Source: Tenacibaculum sp. 190524A05c
GTDB taxonomy: Bacteria; Bacteroidota; Bacteroidia; Flavobacteriales; Flavobacteriaceae
Assembly (NCBI RefSeq): GCF_964036595.1
Contig: NZ_OZ038523.1
Location: forward strand, 3,602,501 to 3,666,500
DNA: 64,000 nt
Direction: 5' to 3'
A model generated the notes under the pieces. The model saw only the letters and a list, made by a program, of their open reading frames with translations. It was not told the origin of the DNA and ran no database searches. Shown in pieces: positions 16,801 through 26,353 of the stretch (its first letter is position 1; each line of letters begins with the position of its first letter). The position numbers were made by a program, and so were the translations under genes.

Positions 16801-16810
16801 CAAATATTAA

Positions 16811-16841
16811 AATCCGGTAGCTAGTGTTACTGGATTTTTTG
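16811..16841 (+). terminator. Intrinsic terminator after the tmRNA
   Basis: A 9-bp stem with one G-T pair (16811-16819 with 16828-16836) is followed by a T-run on the plus strand, 10 bp after the tmRNA. It overlaps the 3' side of the convergent gene at 16846. Confidence 0.8.
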
Positions 16842-16845
16842 TTTT

Positions 16846-17835
16846 CTAATCGCATATTTGTTTCAGAACCCAATTCATTAATTCTTTTTTATCAATAGCA
16901 TTCCAAGTGGATTGTACATTTTTCTTTTTTGAAGGATTATCTCCAGGTTGAAATACAATTAATTCTGTCTTTTCATTACCAGCGAGTCGTTGTTCTGCTA
17001 TGAATCCAACTAAATCAGTTGTGTTATTCTCGTATAAAGTTCTGTACTGCTTTGTTAATTTATACTTTATAGCAGGTTCAACATAAGCTCTAATGGCTAA
17101 GTTTTTATAAAGGCTTATGTTTCTATTTTCTTTATCGAAGAAACTATAGGCAGAAAACTCATGATACTTCTCTGGTTGCGTTTGAGGAGTTCCACCCAAA
17201 TGAGTTTCGAGCATATAATTTATGAATTTAGGTTCCCATAAGTTATTTTTCTGGATTCTTATTTCTCTCTCATGTTGATGCCATTTCCTCGTCCAATCTA
17301 ACGTAAAATTACAAATCACAATTCCCTTTGTGTTAAGCTGAAATTCATAATTTTTATCTGTAGAAACTTTTATGTATCGCATTGCTCTGTGTCCAGTTAA
17401 ACTAGCACCTAAAAAGAAAATATTCTTGTTCGGTAGTTTATGTTTTAGAAATGCTTTTTGAATTTCTTCATGAGCGGAACGAATCGAGTTTACTGAAAAA
17501 TAGAAATCAAAAGGAATTTCTGTAGATACCGATAATACAGCAAATCCTTTTTTATTTGCTTGCTTGTAAAGTTGTTTCGCGCTGATGTTTTTTTTATCGA
17601 ATCCAGAACCTTCTAGGAATATTAGTGTTCCATTAATTTCTTTTGATTTTGGTAGTTGCAAAGTATATCCTCTTTGGATAAAAGAGAAAAAATCTTTCTC
17701 TCCATTACCAATTCGTATACTGTCTTTTTGTAAAGGAGAATATTCTTCAATAGTTTCTTGGGCACTCGTTATTTGACAAAGCAATGAAAAGCCCAAAAAG
17801 ATAAATAAGTGAAGTGCTATTTTTCTGTTATTCAT
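16846..17835 (-). CDS. Secreted alpha/beta-hydrolase-like protein
   Basis: A protein of 329 residues with a signal peptide (1-26, ending TSAQ). TLIFLEGSGFDKK (about 70-82) looks like an oxyanion strand, and FFLGASLTGHRAMRY (about 140-154) is a nucleophile elbow. The elbow reads GASLT instead of the usual GxSxG, so Ser145 is present but the last Gly is shifted. No convincing acid or histidine can be fixed by eye. It lies 7 bp after the DinB gene on the same strand and may be cotranscribed. An esterase or peptidase role is possible but not shown. Confidence 0.6.
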   Translation of the reverse strand: MNNRKIALHLFIFLGFSLLCQITSAQETIEEYSPLQKDSIRIGNGEKDFFSFIQRGYTLQLPKSKEINGTLIFLEGSGFDKKNISAKQLYKQANKKGFAVLSVSTEIPFDFYFSVNSIRSAHEEIQKAFLKHKLPNKNIFFLGASLTGHRAMRYIKVSTDKNYEFQLNTKGIVICNFTLDWTRKWHQHEREIRIQKNNLWEPKFINYMLETHLGGTPQTQPEKYHEFSAYSFFDKENRNISLYKNLAIRAYVEPAIKYKLTKQYRTLYENNTTDLVGFIAEQRLAGNEKTELIVFQPGDNPSKKKNVQSTWNAIDKKELMNWVLKQICD

Positions 17836-17842
17836 GTTCTAA

Positions 17843-18343
17843 TTACGACAAGGAAGTTTTGTCGTTTAAATATTTAATGATAATTCCGAGTTGACCGAGA
17901 TGATAAATATCGTGATGAAGTATTCCTTTCAGCAAAAAGTTATAGTTAAAATTTCCCTTAAAATCAGTATCGTAATATTCTTCGTGGAGAAATTGATCGT
18001 CTTTTTCTTTTAGCAATTTTATAAGTTCATATAAACTAGAATCATATTCTGACTTTATATTTTTCCAGCCTTTTAGCTTTAATTGATTATTTGATAACCA
18101 ATTTTCTTCACAATCGTCAGTTTTACTTCCTTTACCAGTTTTAATTTTTAAGATAGCTTCTTTACGCCATAACGTAAGATGAGAAATGATTTCAGCAATG
18201 CTATGTAAGTCTTTTTTAGGACGAATAAATATTAGCTCATCCGAAACACGATTGAGTTTTTTCTCATACGAACCACCAATCCAATTCTGACCGTTTTGAA
18301 TTTCTATTAATTGTTCAAGGATATGATTAAGAAGAATATTCAT
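17843..18343 (-). CDS. DinB-like four-helix protein
   Basis: A protein of 166 residues. The helical pattern with RPKKDLHSIAEIISHLTLWRK (about 41-61) and LKGILHHDIYHLGQLGIIIK (about 138-157) gives the three histidines expected for the DinB/YfiT metal site. Members may be metal-dependent thiol transferases (bacillithiol S-transferase type), but activity is not established for this subgroup. A second DinB-like gene is at 31380. It is followed closely by the hydrolase-like gene at 16846. Confidence 0.8.
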   Translation of the reverse strand: MNILLNHILEQLIEIQNGQNWIGGSYEKKLNRVSDELIFIRPKKDLHSIAEIISHLTLWRKEAILKIKTGKGSKTDDCEENWLSNNQLKLKGWKNIKSEYDSSLYELIKLLKEKDDQFLHEEYYDTDFKGNFNYNFLLKGILHHDIYHLGQLGIIIKYLNDKTSLS

Positions 18344-18422
18344 TGTATTGCTAATTACTTGAATTAAAGCTAAAAAGAAATATACAAATTGTAAATGTAC
18401 TCTATGTATTAAATGAGTTATT

Positions 18423-19715
18423 CTACTTTTTTAAAAACTTCATTAGAAGTTGATTGAAAAATTCTGGGTTTTCTTCAGGAAAATAATGAGTTTCATTTGG
18501 AAGAATAGCTAATTGAGCATCCTTAATAGCCTCGTACATTTTAATGGTATGAATGTTCTTGATTTCATCATGATCTCCAGCCATTATTAAGGTTTTTGAT
18601 TTGATAACTTTCAGATCATCATAGTCAAGTTTAGGATAATATGCCATTAACTTGTATAAAGAAATGAACAAATCATTACTATTATTTTTATTTGTTTTTT
18701 CAAGTTCTTTAATCGTAGAGAACATGTTATCTAAATCTTTTAAACCTTGCGGATTAATATTGGCACCTATTGCTACAAGTTTATCAACTTTTGCAGGGTA
18801 TTTCATGGCCATAATTAAACCAATAATTCCACCATCACTCCATCCAACAACATGTGCTTTTGTAATGCCAATTTTATCTAAAAACAAATTAATATCATTG
18901 GCTTCTAAGGTATAGGTTAATTCAGTTGAATAGTCAAATGAAGAATTTCCTCTTCCTCTACAATCTACAAGTATTACTTTATAATGCTTTGAAAAAAGCT
19001 CAACTTGATTGATAAAAGCACTCATTGATTGCCCATTACCATGAAGAAATAATAATGGAGTTCCTTCACCATAAGTCTCGTAGTATAATTTTACATTATT
19101 AACATCAACAAATTTTCCGTTTTTACTATTTCCAATTATGTTTTTACCGGTTAATTGTAAAGAATACTTTCCTTTAAACGGAGCATCTTTTGAATACTGA
19201 ATGGTAAAGTTTTTTGCTCTTACGATATTGCTTTTTCGAATACCTTCGTCCCAAGTATCTTCAGAATGCGCTTTCTCAAAACTATGATTAGAAATGTCAA
19301 GTGTTTTCCACTTACCATTTTTCATTTTTAGTTTAACTTCAAAATTATCATAAAAATAGTCTCCATTTCCTTGACAGAAAGCGCCAAAATAAAGATTGCT
19401 CGCACCCTTATCTACTTTTCCTGAAATTTCAAATTTTTTCCAGTCTTTAGAAACAACTTTACTTTTATCATAAGCGTCATTTCTAAAGAATCCATAAGTT
19501 TTATCTTTCTTATCTATTCTCACCCATAATGCAGATTTTCCTTTTGTACCATCATCTGTTTTTCTTAGATATGCTGATACTTTAAATTCAGCTTCTTCAT
19601 ACATAGAAACATCTATAGATTGAGAATAAGCTGTCCAGTCTTTATTGATTGTTTTCGTTTGAGCAAATGCTGAAAAAACAAATAGACAAAGGAGTAATGG
19701 TAAATTATTTTTCAT
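18423..19715 (-). CDS. Secreted alpha/beta hydrolase with N-terminal beta-sandwich
   Basis: A protein of 430 residues: signal peptide (1-19), a beta-sandwich of carbohydrate-binding-module appearance (about 20-195), then an alpha/beta hydrolase domain (about 200-430). The triad can be read as Ser293 in VGWSDGG, Asp381 in MAGDHDE and His410 in NETHYFP; LFLHGNG at 222-228 is the oxyanion region. It would be a periplasmic or surface esterase-type enzyme of unknown substrate. The two-domain layout is common in Flavobacteriia. The 5' flank (19716-19932) is AT-rich with no other gene. Confidence 0.83.
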   Translation of the reverse strand: MKNNLPLLLCLFVFSAFAQTKTINKDWTAYSQSIDVSMYEEAEFKVSAYLRKTDDGTKGKSALWVRIDKKDKTYGFFRNDAYDKSKVVSKDWKKFEISGKVDKGASNLYFGAFCQGNGDYFYDNFEVKLKMKNGKWKTLDISNHSFEKAHSEDTWDEGIRKSNIVRAKNFTIQYSKDAPFKGKYSLQLTGKNIIGNSKNGKFVDVNNVKLYYETYGEGTPLLFLHGNGQSMSAFINQVELFSKHYKVILVDCRGRGNSSFDYSTELTYTLEANDINLFLDKIGITKAHVVGWSDGGIIGLIMAMKYPAKVDKLVAIGANINPQGLKDLDNMFSTIKELEKTNKNNSNDLFISLYKLMAYYPKLDYDDLKVIKSKTLIMAGDHDEIKNIHTIKMYEAIKDAQLAILPNETHYFPEENPEFFNQLLMKFLKK

Positions 19716-19932
19716 AGATTTTTAATGGTTGGTTATTTTATTAAAACTAGAATGTTTTAACGGGGGATAAATATAAACCAAACTTTAAATTTTGGCTCGG
19801 TTTAACCAAATAAAATATTTCCTTTCAACTCACTTTTGTAGATTGAATAATATCAAAATTGATAAGTCGATAGTATAAGGAAAAGTATTGTTTTAAGCTA
19901 AAAATCTATGTTTTTTGATTTAGAAAATTCAA

Positions 19933-20790
19933 CTATTTCACATATAAATCTCCGTTGGTTCTAAAATATAAAATCGTTTCTCCATTTGAGGAATTGGAAA
20001 TTGTATGAGTAGCTTTATCTTTGGAACCAAAATAACTTCCCGTATCTAATATTTTCTTCTCTTTGTTTTGAGGCATTGTATAGTTTAAATTTCCCTGAAC
20101 AACAACGGCATGAACAACAGTTCCAGTAGTTTTAATTTCGCCTTTAAATTTTTTAGGAAGTTTTACAAATAGACTTTTAAAACCATTTTTATTTACTGTA
20201 TTTAATAGAAAACTAATTTCAGCAGTATTGTTTTTATCAATCCAATTTGTTTTGGTGTTATTTAGCCAAACAATATTTGAAACATCTATATTTATTGGTC
20301 TTTCTCCATTGTCGTGAGCTTCACTTATGGGTTTTACTAAATACGGGCCTTCATTTATTTCAACTAAAGCAATATTTTCATCTCCTTTAGCGGAAGTAAT
20401 ATGAGATTCGCCAGCGGGTTGTGTCCAAAAAGAACCAGGTTTCATCCACATGTTTTCAGCTTTTGGATCGTCGTTATGTACTAAACCTTTTATGACTACT
20501 GCTCTATAGGTAACATTATGAATGTGAGGAGGAGATGAGAATCCATCAACGAATTTTGCTAAAAACCCAGTTCCTACATTTCCTTTTCGATCTCCCCAAA
20601 TTGTTCCAGCTTGCGGGCTTTTGTCTCCTCTAGCAGGGTTCAATTTTTCCCAGACAATATCTGAACTTAAAAGAACTTTGTTGGTCGGGTTTATAATTTC
20701 TTGATCCTTTTTTGATTTATCAAGTTCTTTTGTAGTACAGGAAACAAATAATCCAATAACCGTTAGCGTATATATAAATGTTGATTTCAT
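19933..20790 (-). CDS. DUF4437 bicupin lipoprotein
   Basis: A protein of 285 residues with a lipobox (GLFVSCTT, Cys about 18). Two cupin-like halves follow. The first has [16 protein letters not shown] (about 92-107) and [13 protein letters not shown], giving His residues for metal binding; the second has [15 protein letters not shown] and a weaker His set. This matches DUF4437 lipoproteins, which resemble anti-sigma ChrR-type cupins. The substrate is unknown and the protein should be tethered in the periplasm. It appears to be a single-gene unit. Confidence 0.8.
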   Translation of the reverse strand: MKSTFIYTLTVIGLFVSCTTKELDKSKKDQEIINPTNKVLLSSDIVWEKLNPARGDKSPQAGTIWGDRKGNVGTGFLAKFVDGFSSPPHIHNVTYRAVVIKGLVHNDDPKAENMWMKPGSFWTQPAGESHITSAKGDENIALVEINEGPYLVKPISEAHDNGERPINIDVSNIVWLNNTKTNWIDKNNTAEISFLLNTVNKNGFKSLFVKLPKKFKGEIKTTGTVVHAVVVQGNLNYTMPQNKEKKILDTGSYFGSKDKATHTISNSSNGETILYFRTNGDLYVK

Positions 20791-21119
20791 CTTAAAAGTA
20801 ATTTACTCATACAAATCTAGTTGGGGAGAAGGTTAATAACAATACCTATCAAAAATGATAGTAGGGAATTTAACGAAATTTTAAACCTATTTATTGATGT
20901 TTTGGTAGTTGTAAATTATTCCTTCTAGTAATCTACGCCTTTATTCTAATAAAACCATGTTTAGTTCCATTTTACTGAATAACAAAGCTTTAATTTCTGA
21001 ATTTTATGTTGTAATCAAAACAAATAAATTAATTAAGTAGCTACTATAATGTTTTGAAAACAATGGCCGTATCCGAAAAGCCAGTAATAAATAGAGTAGG
21101 ACCATTAAAATAAAATATC
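20791..21119. other. AT-rich intergenic region between divergent genes
   Basis: About 330 bp between the cupin lipoprotein and the small plus-strand gene. It must hold both promoters. I see only a weak 5-bp inverted repeat (CTATC at 20846-20850, GATAG at 20857-20861) and no coding frame, RNA gene or repeat that I can support. Confidence 0.5.
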
Positions 21120-21401
21120 ATGTCAAATAATTTAACAGCCATTGGTTTTGTAGGCGAATGGAAAGACTTAAACGGAACATTAATTACAGTAGTGCCAACT
21201 TCTTTTAAAGGGAATGAAGGGTATTACGAAGTGAAATATTCGAATGGAAGAGGTCCTTTTATTGGATCTTCTTTTACACAAATTTATCCTCCTGTATTGG
21301 ATGTAGACTTTACTGATGACGGAGGAGATAAATCAGGTCAACTTTCTGAGAACGGAGAGTTGATAAAGTGGAACAACGGAACTGAGTGGAGAAAGCTATA
21401 G
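21120..21401 (+). CDS. Small beta-rich protein of unknown function
   Basis: A protein of 93 residues without signal peptide. It reads as a small beta-barrel: FVGEWKDLNGTLITV at about 9-23, GPFIGSSFTQIYPP at 45-58 and a closing IKWNNGTEWRKL. The W-x-NGT-x-W ending recurs in small secreted or intracellular proteins of uncertain family, sometimes in tandem repeats. It stands alone on the plus strand between minus-strand genes and is followed by a bidirectional terminator. No function can be assigned. Confidence 0.65.
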   Translation: MSNNLTAIGFVGEWKDLNGTLITVVPTSFKGNEGYYEVKYSNGRGPFIGSSFTQIYPPVLDVDFTDDGGDKSGQLSENGELIKWNNGTEWRKL

Positions 21402-21491
21402 TTTTGTAGCTCTAATTGGTATATCAATTTTTATTGTTTAATGGGATTGGCATAGTTATAATGATTGATATACTTTTTTAGTTAGATAAAA

Positions 21492-21518
21492 AAAACAGCG
21501 ATTTTATATCGCTGTTTT
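21492..21518. terminator. Bidirectional intrinsic terminator
   Basis: A perfect 11-bp stem (AAAACAGCGAT at 21492-21502, ATCGCTGTTTT at 21508-21518) between two convergent genes, with A on the left and T on the right. Confidence 0.88.
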
Positions 21519-21526
21519 TATGTGAT

Positions 21527-21886
21527 TTAAATAAGGTCAACTACTTTTTTGGCTCTTTCAATTTCTTCCATCCAAATTTCAATATTATTAACAATAAAAA
21601 TCAATTCGGTTCCATTTTCAAGAGTAAATGCTAATGTGTTGTTTAATATGTTTAGAGATGTAATACTTTGAAAAACATTCACCTCACTCAATTCAATATA
21701 TTCTATCTTTTTATTAAAGTTGAATTTATGAGGTAAGAAAATCAATCTTTCAGAAGTTAGAAATAATTTTCCTCCTATTGAAACTCCACTTCTAAACAAG
21801 TTTGCTTCACCAGCATAGATTTCAGATTCTGTAGTTTTATATTCTGGTTGTAAATCTCCAGTTAATAGTTCAATTAGTAATTTCAT
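21527..21886 (-). CDS. GRAM/PH-like domain protein
   Basis: A protein of 119 residues. The stretch ANLFRSGVSIGGKLFLTSERLIFLP (about 28-52) is the typical GRAM strand order, followed by the polar KKIEYIELSEVNVFQS and a C-terminal amphipathic helix (EIWMEEIERAKKVVDLI). There is no membrane helix or signal peptide. Bacterial GRAM proteins of this size have no defined role; the fold resembles PH domains that bind lipids or peptides. It is a stand-alone gene with a terminator just after it. Confidence 0.75.
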   Translation of the reverse strand: MKLLIELLTGDLQPEYKTTESEIYAGEANLFRSGVSIGGKLFLTSERLIFLPHKFNFNKKIEYIELSEVNVFQSITSLNILNNTLAFTLENGTELIFIVNNIEIWMEEIERAKKVVDLI

Positions 21887-21988
21887 AAACAGTTATTTTA
21901 TTATGTAAGTATTGTCGACAATTTTTTATTATCAGTAGTCGAATTTCACAAAATGTTACATTCAGAATTAAAAAATGTAATGAATGTA

Positions 21989-23218
21989 TTACTTAATCTG
22001 TTCTATTTTAGTTTTATAAATATTGATGTTGTCATCATCATTTTTAATAGCTAAATGAAGTGCTTTTTGATAATGATTTTTAGCTTTTTCTTTATTTCCT
22101 GTACTAAAAAAAGCATCGCCCAAACTGGCTTGAAGTATAGCGGAATCAGGAAACTTTTCTTGTCCGTGATTTAGGATTTCGATTGCTTGATTTGGATGAT
22201 TATGTTTTAAATAAAACTGAGCATACCTATTAAACCATAAATCTCTTGTTTTGGTTTTATAGTAATCTTTAAATTCGTTCATAAAAAGCGTAAAAGACTC
22301 GAAATTATTCTCTTTCATTGCTTGTAATAAAAGAAAATGTTTGGTGCTTTTATGGATAGCTTTTGAGATATCATATTTCCTTCCTCGTTCAACAAAGTGT
22401 TTTTTTAATTGATCAATTCCACCAAAGTCTTCAAACTCTTTTAAAGATTTAAATCGTAAGTACACATAATCGTTAAAATATAAATTTAATCCTTTGTGGA
22501 TTGTTAAAGTTGGAGTAGAATGATGATTTTCATCTTCGTATAATTCATATTTCCATTTCAGTTTTGATGAATTGTTATCACGAAGAATTTTTTGCAGTTT
22601 TTCAATAGAAGAAAGAGCCCAATTTTCATTAAAACCTAAAGTAACGTATATAAGTTCTGTTGGATTTTTGTTTAGTGATAGTTTGTTTGATAACTTTTGA
22701 AGTCTTTCATCAGTTAAATGAGTTGGACTAGATATAAAATAAGCGGAAAAGAGATTATGAGTACTCGTTAGAATTTCAATAGCTAATCCTCCAGCCATTT
22801 CCCAGCCAAACAGATATCTTTTTGAGGAGGTTCTATAATTGTTTTCTAAGTACGGAACGAGTTCAGAATTCAAAAACTGAATGAATTTTTTAGAGTCGCT
22901 TGAAAATAGTTTTCTTCTTTGGCGATTATTGGTTTTTATACCTACAACAATAAAATCTGGAGTTTTGTCTTGCCATTTTAACGTATGTTGATAAAGTACT
23001 CCATTTAGAAAATATCTTTGTCCATCAATAATATAAAGAACTGGGTAATTAGTTTTTACGCTCTTATAATTCTCAGGAATATAAATTGTAACTTCTCTTT
23101 TTTCTTTAAGAATTTTTGAATTTATCCAATGGTTTTTACCAATGGAATTAGGTTTACTTTCCTGCGCATTACTTGAAAAATACAGGAAGGTTAAGAAGAA
23201 TAAAAGTACTCTAATCAT
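21989..23218 (-). CDS. Esterase-fold protein with C-terminal TPRs, nucleophile apparently lost
   Basis: A protein of 409 residues: signal peptide (1-18), an esterase-D-like alpha/beta hydrolase domain (about 35-245) and a TPR-like C-terminus (about 330-405, with AKNHYQKALHLAIK). YPVLYIIDGQRYFLNG (58-73) and DFIVVGIKTNNRQRRK fit the family. At the nucleophile elbow the sequence is LFGWEMAGG, so Glu140 replaces the expected Ser. A histidine pair lies at 232-233. The gene at 28953 has the same architecture with GFSPS. This one may be a pseudoenzyme, perhaps a binding protein. Confidence 0.78.
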   Translation of the reverse strand: MIRVLLFFLTFLYFSSNAQESKPNSIGKNHWINSKILKEKREVTIYIPENYKSVKTNYPVLYIIDGQRYFLNGVLYQHTLKWQDKTPDFIVVGIKTNNRQRRKLFSSDSKKFIQFLNSELVPYLENNYRTSSKRYLFGWEMAGGLAIEILTSTHNLFSAYFISSPTHLTDERLQKLSNKLSLNKNPTELIYVTLGFNENWALSSIEKLQKILRDNNSSKLKWKYELYEDENHHSTPTLTIHKGLNLYFNDYVYLRFKSLKEFEDFGGIDQLKKHFVERGRKYDISKAIHKSTKHFLLLQAMKENNFESFTLFMNEFKDYYKTKTRDLWFNRYAQFYLKHNHPNQAIEILNHGQEKFPDSAILQASLGDAFFSTGNKEKAKNHYQKALHLAIKNDDDNINIYKTKIEQIK

Positions 23219-23352
23219 AGTTCAGCTATTGATGTTTTAAATATAGCTAAACTTTAATATTACTAATTAGTTATAACCAGTTTAGAAGTGTTAAATAACT
23301 TCTTTTTAACTTTTGTTATAACAATTGTAATTGATTTTTTATTACAAAATAT

Positions 23353-23757
23353 TTACTCTGGGTCTGATATCTTTTTATAACGATCAAAAGCTCCTTCAAA
23401 TCCGAAATATCGTAGAATTTCAGCGGAATCTCCATCATCATTATAATGAAAGTCCATCATTGCACCAGCGCAATCAAAATCCGCTTTGATTATAGAATCT
23501 GTTGTAAAAGTATATGTTCCGCCACAGGGAAATTCATCAGTAGAAAAAGTAGCGTCTTCTAAAAATGTTAGAGTTGGTCCATTTTCAATGACAGTAAAAG
23601 TAGAAGGGACTCCATTATAAACTTCGGTTTTTTTCCAGACACCATAAAGGTTATTTAGATCGAATCCTGGTTCTTCTTCTTTAATTGTTGATTGTTCTTT
23701 GGTGCACGAGATAAGAGTAAAGGTAAATACGCCTAGCAATAAAATTATTCTTTTCAT
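23353..23757 (-). CDS. Lipocalin-like lipoprotein
   Basis: A protein of 134 residues with a lipobox (TLISCTKE, Cys about 18). The mature part has the short lipocalin-like pattern of Bacteroidota: LYGVWKKTEVYNG at about 38-50, PTLTFLEDATFSTD, CGGTYTFTTDSIIKADF and a final RYKKISDPE. Two cysteines (about 80 and 97) may form a disulfide. The ligand is unknown. It appears to be a single gene, anchored in the outer or inner membrane. Confidence 0.72.
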   Translation of the reverse strand: MKRIILLLGVFTFTLISCTKEQSTIKEEEPGFDLNNLYGVWKKTEVYNGVPSTFTVIENGPTLTFLEDATFSTDEFPCGGTYTFTTDSIIKADFDCAGAMMDFHYNDDGDSAEILRYFGFEGAFDRYKKISDPE

Positions 23758-23856
23758 AGTTCATAAGTTTGAAGATATAAAGTTACAGTATTTATTTCTT
23801 TTTGTGAACTATATGGGCTTATCTCATTTTGTAAAAGGGTTTCAACTTAAAAAAAA

Positions 23857-24060
23857 TCACCCTTTTTTTAATTCGTATTTAACAATAAAATAAAGAACAG
23901 AAAAAGAAATTAAAAATATTGCCAAATAGTAAAAGCCAAGAAGAGAGGTTTCTGAATCTGATTCTCCAATTAAAAAAGGAAACATAAGTAATGACAACAT
24001 TCCTAAGATTCCAAACACAACTAATGAGATAATTTTCGCTCCGAGATAAACTTTTTTCAT
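23857..24060 (-). CDS. Small two-helix membrane protein
   Basis: A protein of 67 residues starting MKKVYLGAKIISLVVFG. Two hydrophobic segments (about 10-30 and 41-60) are joined by an acidic loop (GESDSETS) and end in a basic tail (KYELKKG), a normal inside-positive layout. A longer frame in another register (23879-24103) has no such pattern and is rejected. No family is recognised and it seems to be transcribed alone. Confidence 0.6.
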   Translation of the reverse strand: MKKVYLGAKIISLVVFGILGMLSLLMFPFLIGESDSETSLLGFYYLAIFLISFSVLYFIVKYELKKG

Positions 24061-24239
24061 AATAATTGTAGTTAAGTTTTATTGTAGAATATCTAGATTT
24101 CATAGTGTCATATTCTACACTATAAATTTACTGAATTTGTAGCTTTTTTCTAAATAGATTGAATGTAAATAGATCAAATAATATATGAACAGTTGATTTT
24201 AATATATGAATGAAATGTAATATCAAAAGAATTAGATAT

Positions 24240-25259
24240 TTAATCTAATATAGATTTTATCATCAATAAAATTTCTTGATTTATTTTATCGGCATTTTCT
24301 TTTTGGGTAATTATTTCTCCATGGTTTCCATTAAGAATAAACTGTTTACCATTTGATGAAAGTTCTTTCATTTCCCTTTGCATTTCCATCCATATTTGAA
24401 TTTGTTGCTCAGGATCAATTCCTTGTTTGCGATATTTTTCTTTTTGAGTTTCCCTGTACTGTTCAGTAGCAGTAAATACCAAAATAGGTAGAGAGTCTAG
24501 TTGACTAGAACGCCCAGCCCGATGTAAAATATCCTTATTGATATCATTTTCCTTTAAATATCTTCGGTATACTTGTCCAGAATGCGACGTTAGTTTACGA
24601 GATCGAATATGACACTCTTTTGGCAATCCATCATTTCTAAAACTAGAATTATTTATTGTATTCAATAGTCCTATAATTCCTAAATCTGCAAGAACAGTTC
24701 CCACTTTTATTAATCCCAATTGACTTTTCGGAACTAGTTCTTTTTGAGCCAATCGTTTCCATTGTTCTGGATGACTAGAGTCTAAGAAAACCATTCCCAG
24801 AACTTCATCAGGATATACATCTCTAAAAATTCTATTATAAGGTCCACCCATTGAATGACCAACTAAAATATATGGAGGTTTTTCGTTGATTTTATCGAGC
24901 AAATCATGTAATTGTTTAGCATAAAACTCTGGATGTATGCTATCCTTAGTAGACTCGCTAAACCATTTTCCTTCTCTATCATAAAGAATAACTCTAAATT
25001 TTTTATTTAAACCTTTTGAAACCCAGTGAAACATATCTGTAGAGCTATTTGCACCAGCTTCCAAAATAATTGTAGGGTAATTGTTTCTTTCTCCTTCTAC
25101 TCGAACATGTAGTTTGGTCCCATTGATATCAACTAGCTTTCCTGGTGGTATTGGTTTTGAGTCAAATATTCTAAAACATAATCCTGCTAATAATACAAGA
25201 ATTAATAACCCTGTCATTATTTTACCTATCCACTTTAGTATTGTTAGAATTAACTTCAT
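24240..25259 (-). CDS. Membrane-anchored alpha/beta hydrolase
   Basis: A protein of 339 residues with an N-terminal membrane helix (about 8-30) that probably stays as an anchor. The alpha/beta hydrolase core begins with the strand KLVDINGTKLHVRVEG (41-56), TIILEAGANSS (63-73) and YDREGKWFS, and has the elbow ILVGHSMGGPYNR with Ser136. The closing His is in NGNHGEIIT. The text VFLDSSHPEQW after the elbow fits the acid region of the family. Substrate unknown. Preceded and followed by short AT-rich gaps, so likely monocistronic. Confidence 0.85.
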   Translation of the reverse strand: MKLILTILKWIGKIMTGLLILVLLAGLCFRIFDSKPIPPGKLVDINGTKLHVRVEGERNNYPTIILEAGANSSTDMFHWVSKGLNKKFRVILYDREGKWFSESTKDSIHPEFYAKQLHDLLDKINEKPPYILVGHSMGGPYNRIFRDVYPDEVLGMVFLDSSHPEQWKRLAQKELVPKSQLGLIKVGTVLADLGIIGLLNTINNSSFRNDGLPKECHIRSRKLTSHSGQVYRRYLKENDINKDILHRAGRSSQLDSLPILVFTATEQYRETQKEKYRKQGIDPEQQIQIWMEMQREMKELSSNGKQFILNGNHGEIITQKENADKINQEILLMIKSILD

Positions 25260-25347
25260 GTTTTAAATTCTTTGGATTAAATTTTTAGCAATTTTACGAC
25301 CACTTATTAGATAATAAAAAAGAATACTTAATTCTATTAGATTTGAA

Positions 25348-26268
25348 TTAATTGAGTTTGATTTCTTTTGTTAGTTTTTCAAACTCCTTTAAGGTTGTTT
25401 CATAATCATTTTTAGCAATTGCATTAATTAAAATAGCGCGACTCCCTTTTACTAGTCCAATAGCTTTAATATAAACTTTTTTACTATTTAGTATTCCTAT
25501 TATTAAGGTTTCATAACATTTAGCCCCATTTAAGGTATTTCTTTTTGAAACCATTTTTTCTGATATAATTAGTCCTTTACTTTTTAAAGAACTTAAACTG
25601 TTATTAACAATAAGTTCTGGATCCATCCTCGCTGGGTCATGCGGTAATTGGGTAATAGTGTAGAAAGAATCTCCTAAATGAGTTTCTTTTTTCATGCCAT
25701 TTTTGGTGTATAAATATACATTCGAAGTAGCTCTAGAAAACTTATAAGCACTTTTTGATTCATCAATTTTAAAAAAAGCAATTTCAAAAGGATCTACTTT
25801 TCGGTTTTTATCATATGTAATATTGAAAAAAGAATTCTTTATTTCTGTTAGTTTATTTTTTTCGAAACTAGATAATATGGCCATTGCCATAACAGAGAAA
25901 TCACTGTCTCCAAAAACGATTTGTAAACTAATTTGATTTTGATTTACTTTTAAAAGCGCCATTTTTGCGGGATAATTATCAACTTTTAAATCTTTAAATT
26001 CCATAACTGTAATTCCATTTCTTTCGAAATTTTCTCTAGTAAAATCCTTGGCATTAGAATAAAAACTCCCTCCGAATAGATCATAAAATTGAATAATTGA
26101 ATTTTCATCTTTAAAACCGATAAAATCTTTAGATGGTTTGTAGTTTTTAGGAGGAGATATGTAAATATGTGTTCCAGGGACAAGTTTGTTAGGGTTTTGG
26201 TTATTAGTAGTTTGCGCGAATGTGAAAGCCCCTATTACTAATAAAACACACAACAATTTAATTTTCAT
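25348..26268 (-). CDS. Secreted protein with DcrB/PsbP-like domains
   Basis: A protein of 306 residues with a signal peptide (1-18, ending TFAQ). Two segments show a similar order of strands around long helices: about 28-165 and 168-306, the second ending VYIKAIGLVKGSRAILINAIAK and a helix. This suggests a duplicated DcrB/PsbP-like domain, as seen in many secreted proteins of Bacteroidota, though by eye the match is modest. Role unknown. It lies between a hydrolase gene and a second secreted protein on the same strand. Confidence 0.6.
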   Translation of the reverse strand: MKIKLLCVLLVIGAFTFAQTTNNQNPNKLVPGTHIYISPPKNYKPSKDFIGFKDENSIIQFYDLFGGSFYSNAKDFTRENFERNGITVMEFKDLKVDNYPAKMALLKVNQNQISLQIVFGDSDFSVMAMAILSSFEKNKLTEIKNSFFNITYDKNRKVDPFEIAFFKIDESKSAYKFSRATSNVYLYTKNGMKKETHLGDSFYTITQLPHDPARMDPELIVNNSLSSLKSKGLIISEKMVSKRNTLNGAKCYETLIIGILNSKKVYIKAIGLVKGSRAILINAIAKNDYETTLKEFEKLTKEIKLN

Positions 26269-26353
26269 GTTCTTTAAAATTTTAAAACTTCGAAATTAAT
26301 ATTTTTACTTAGTTTTAGTAAATAATGTTTACCTGAAATTTATTTAATAAGGT

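Noticed and set aside
23879..24103. 74-codon frame overlapping the small membrane protein gene
   Set aside because: The other frame (23857-24060) has two proper membrane segments and a basic tail; this one has neither.
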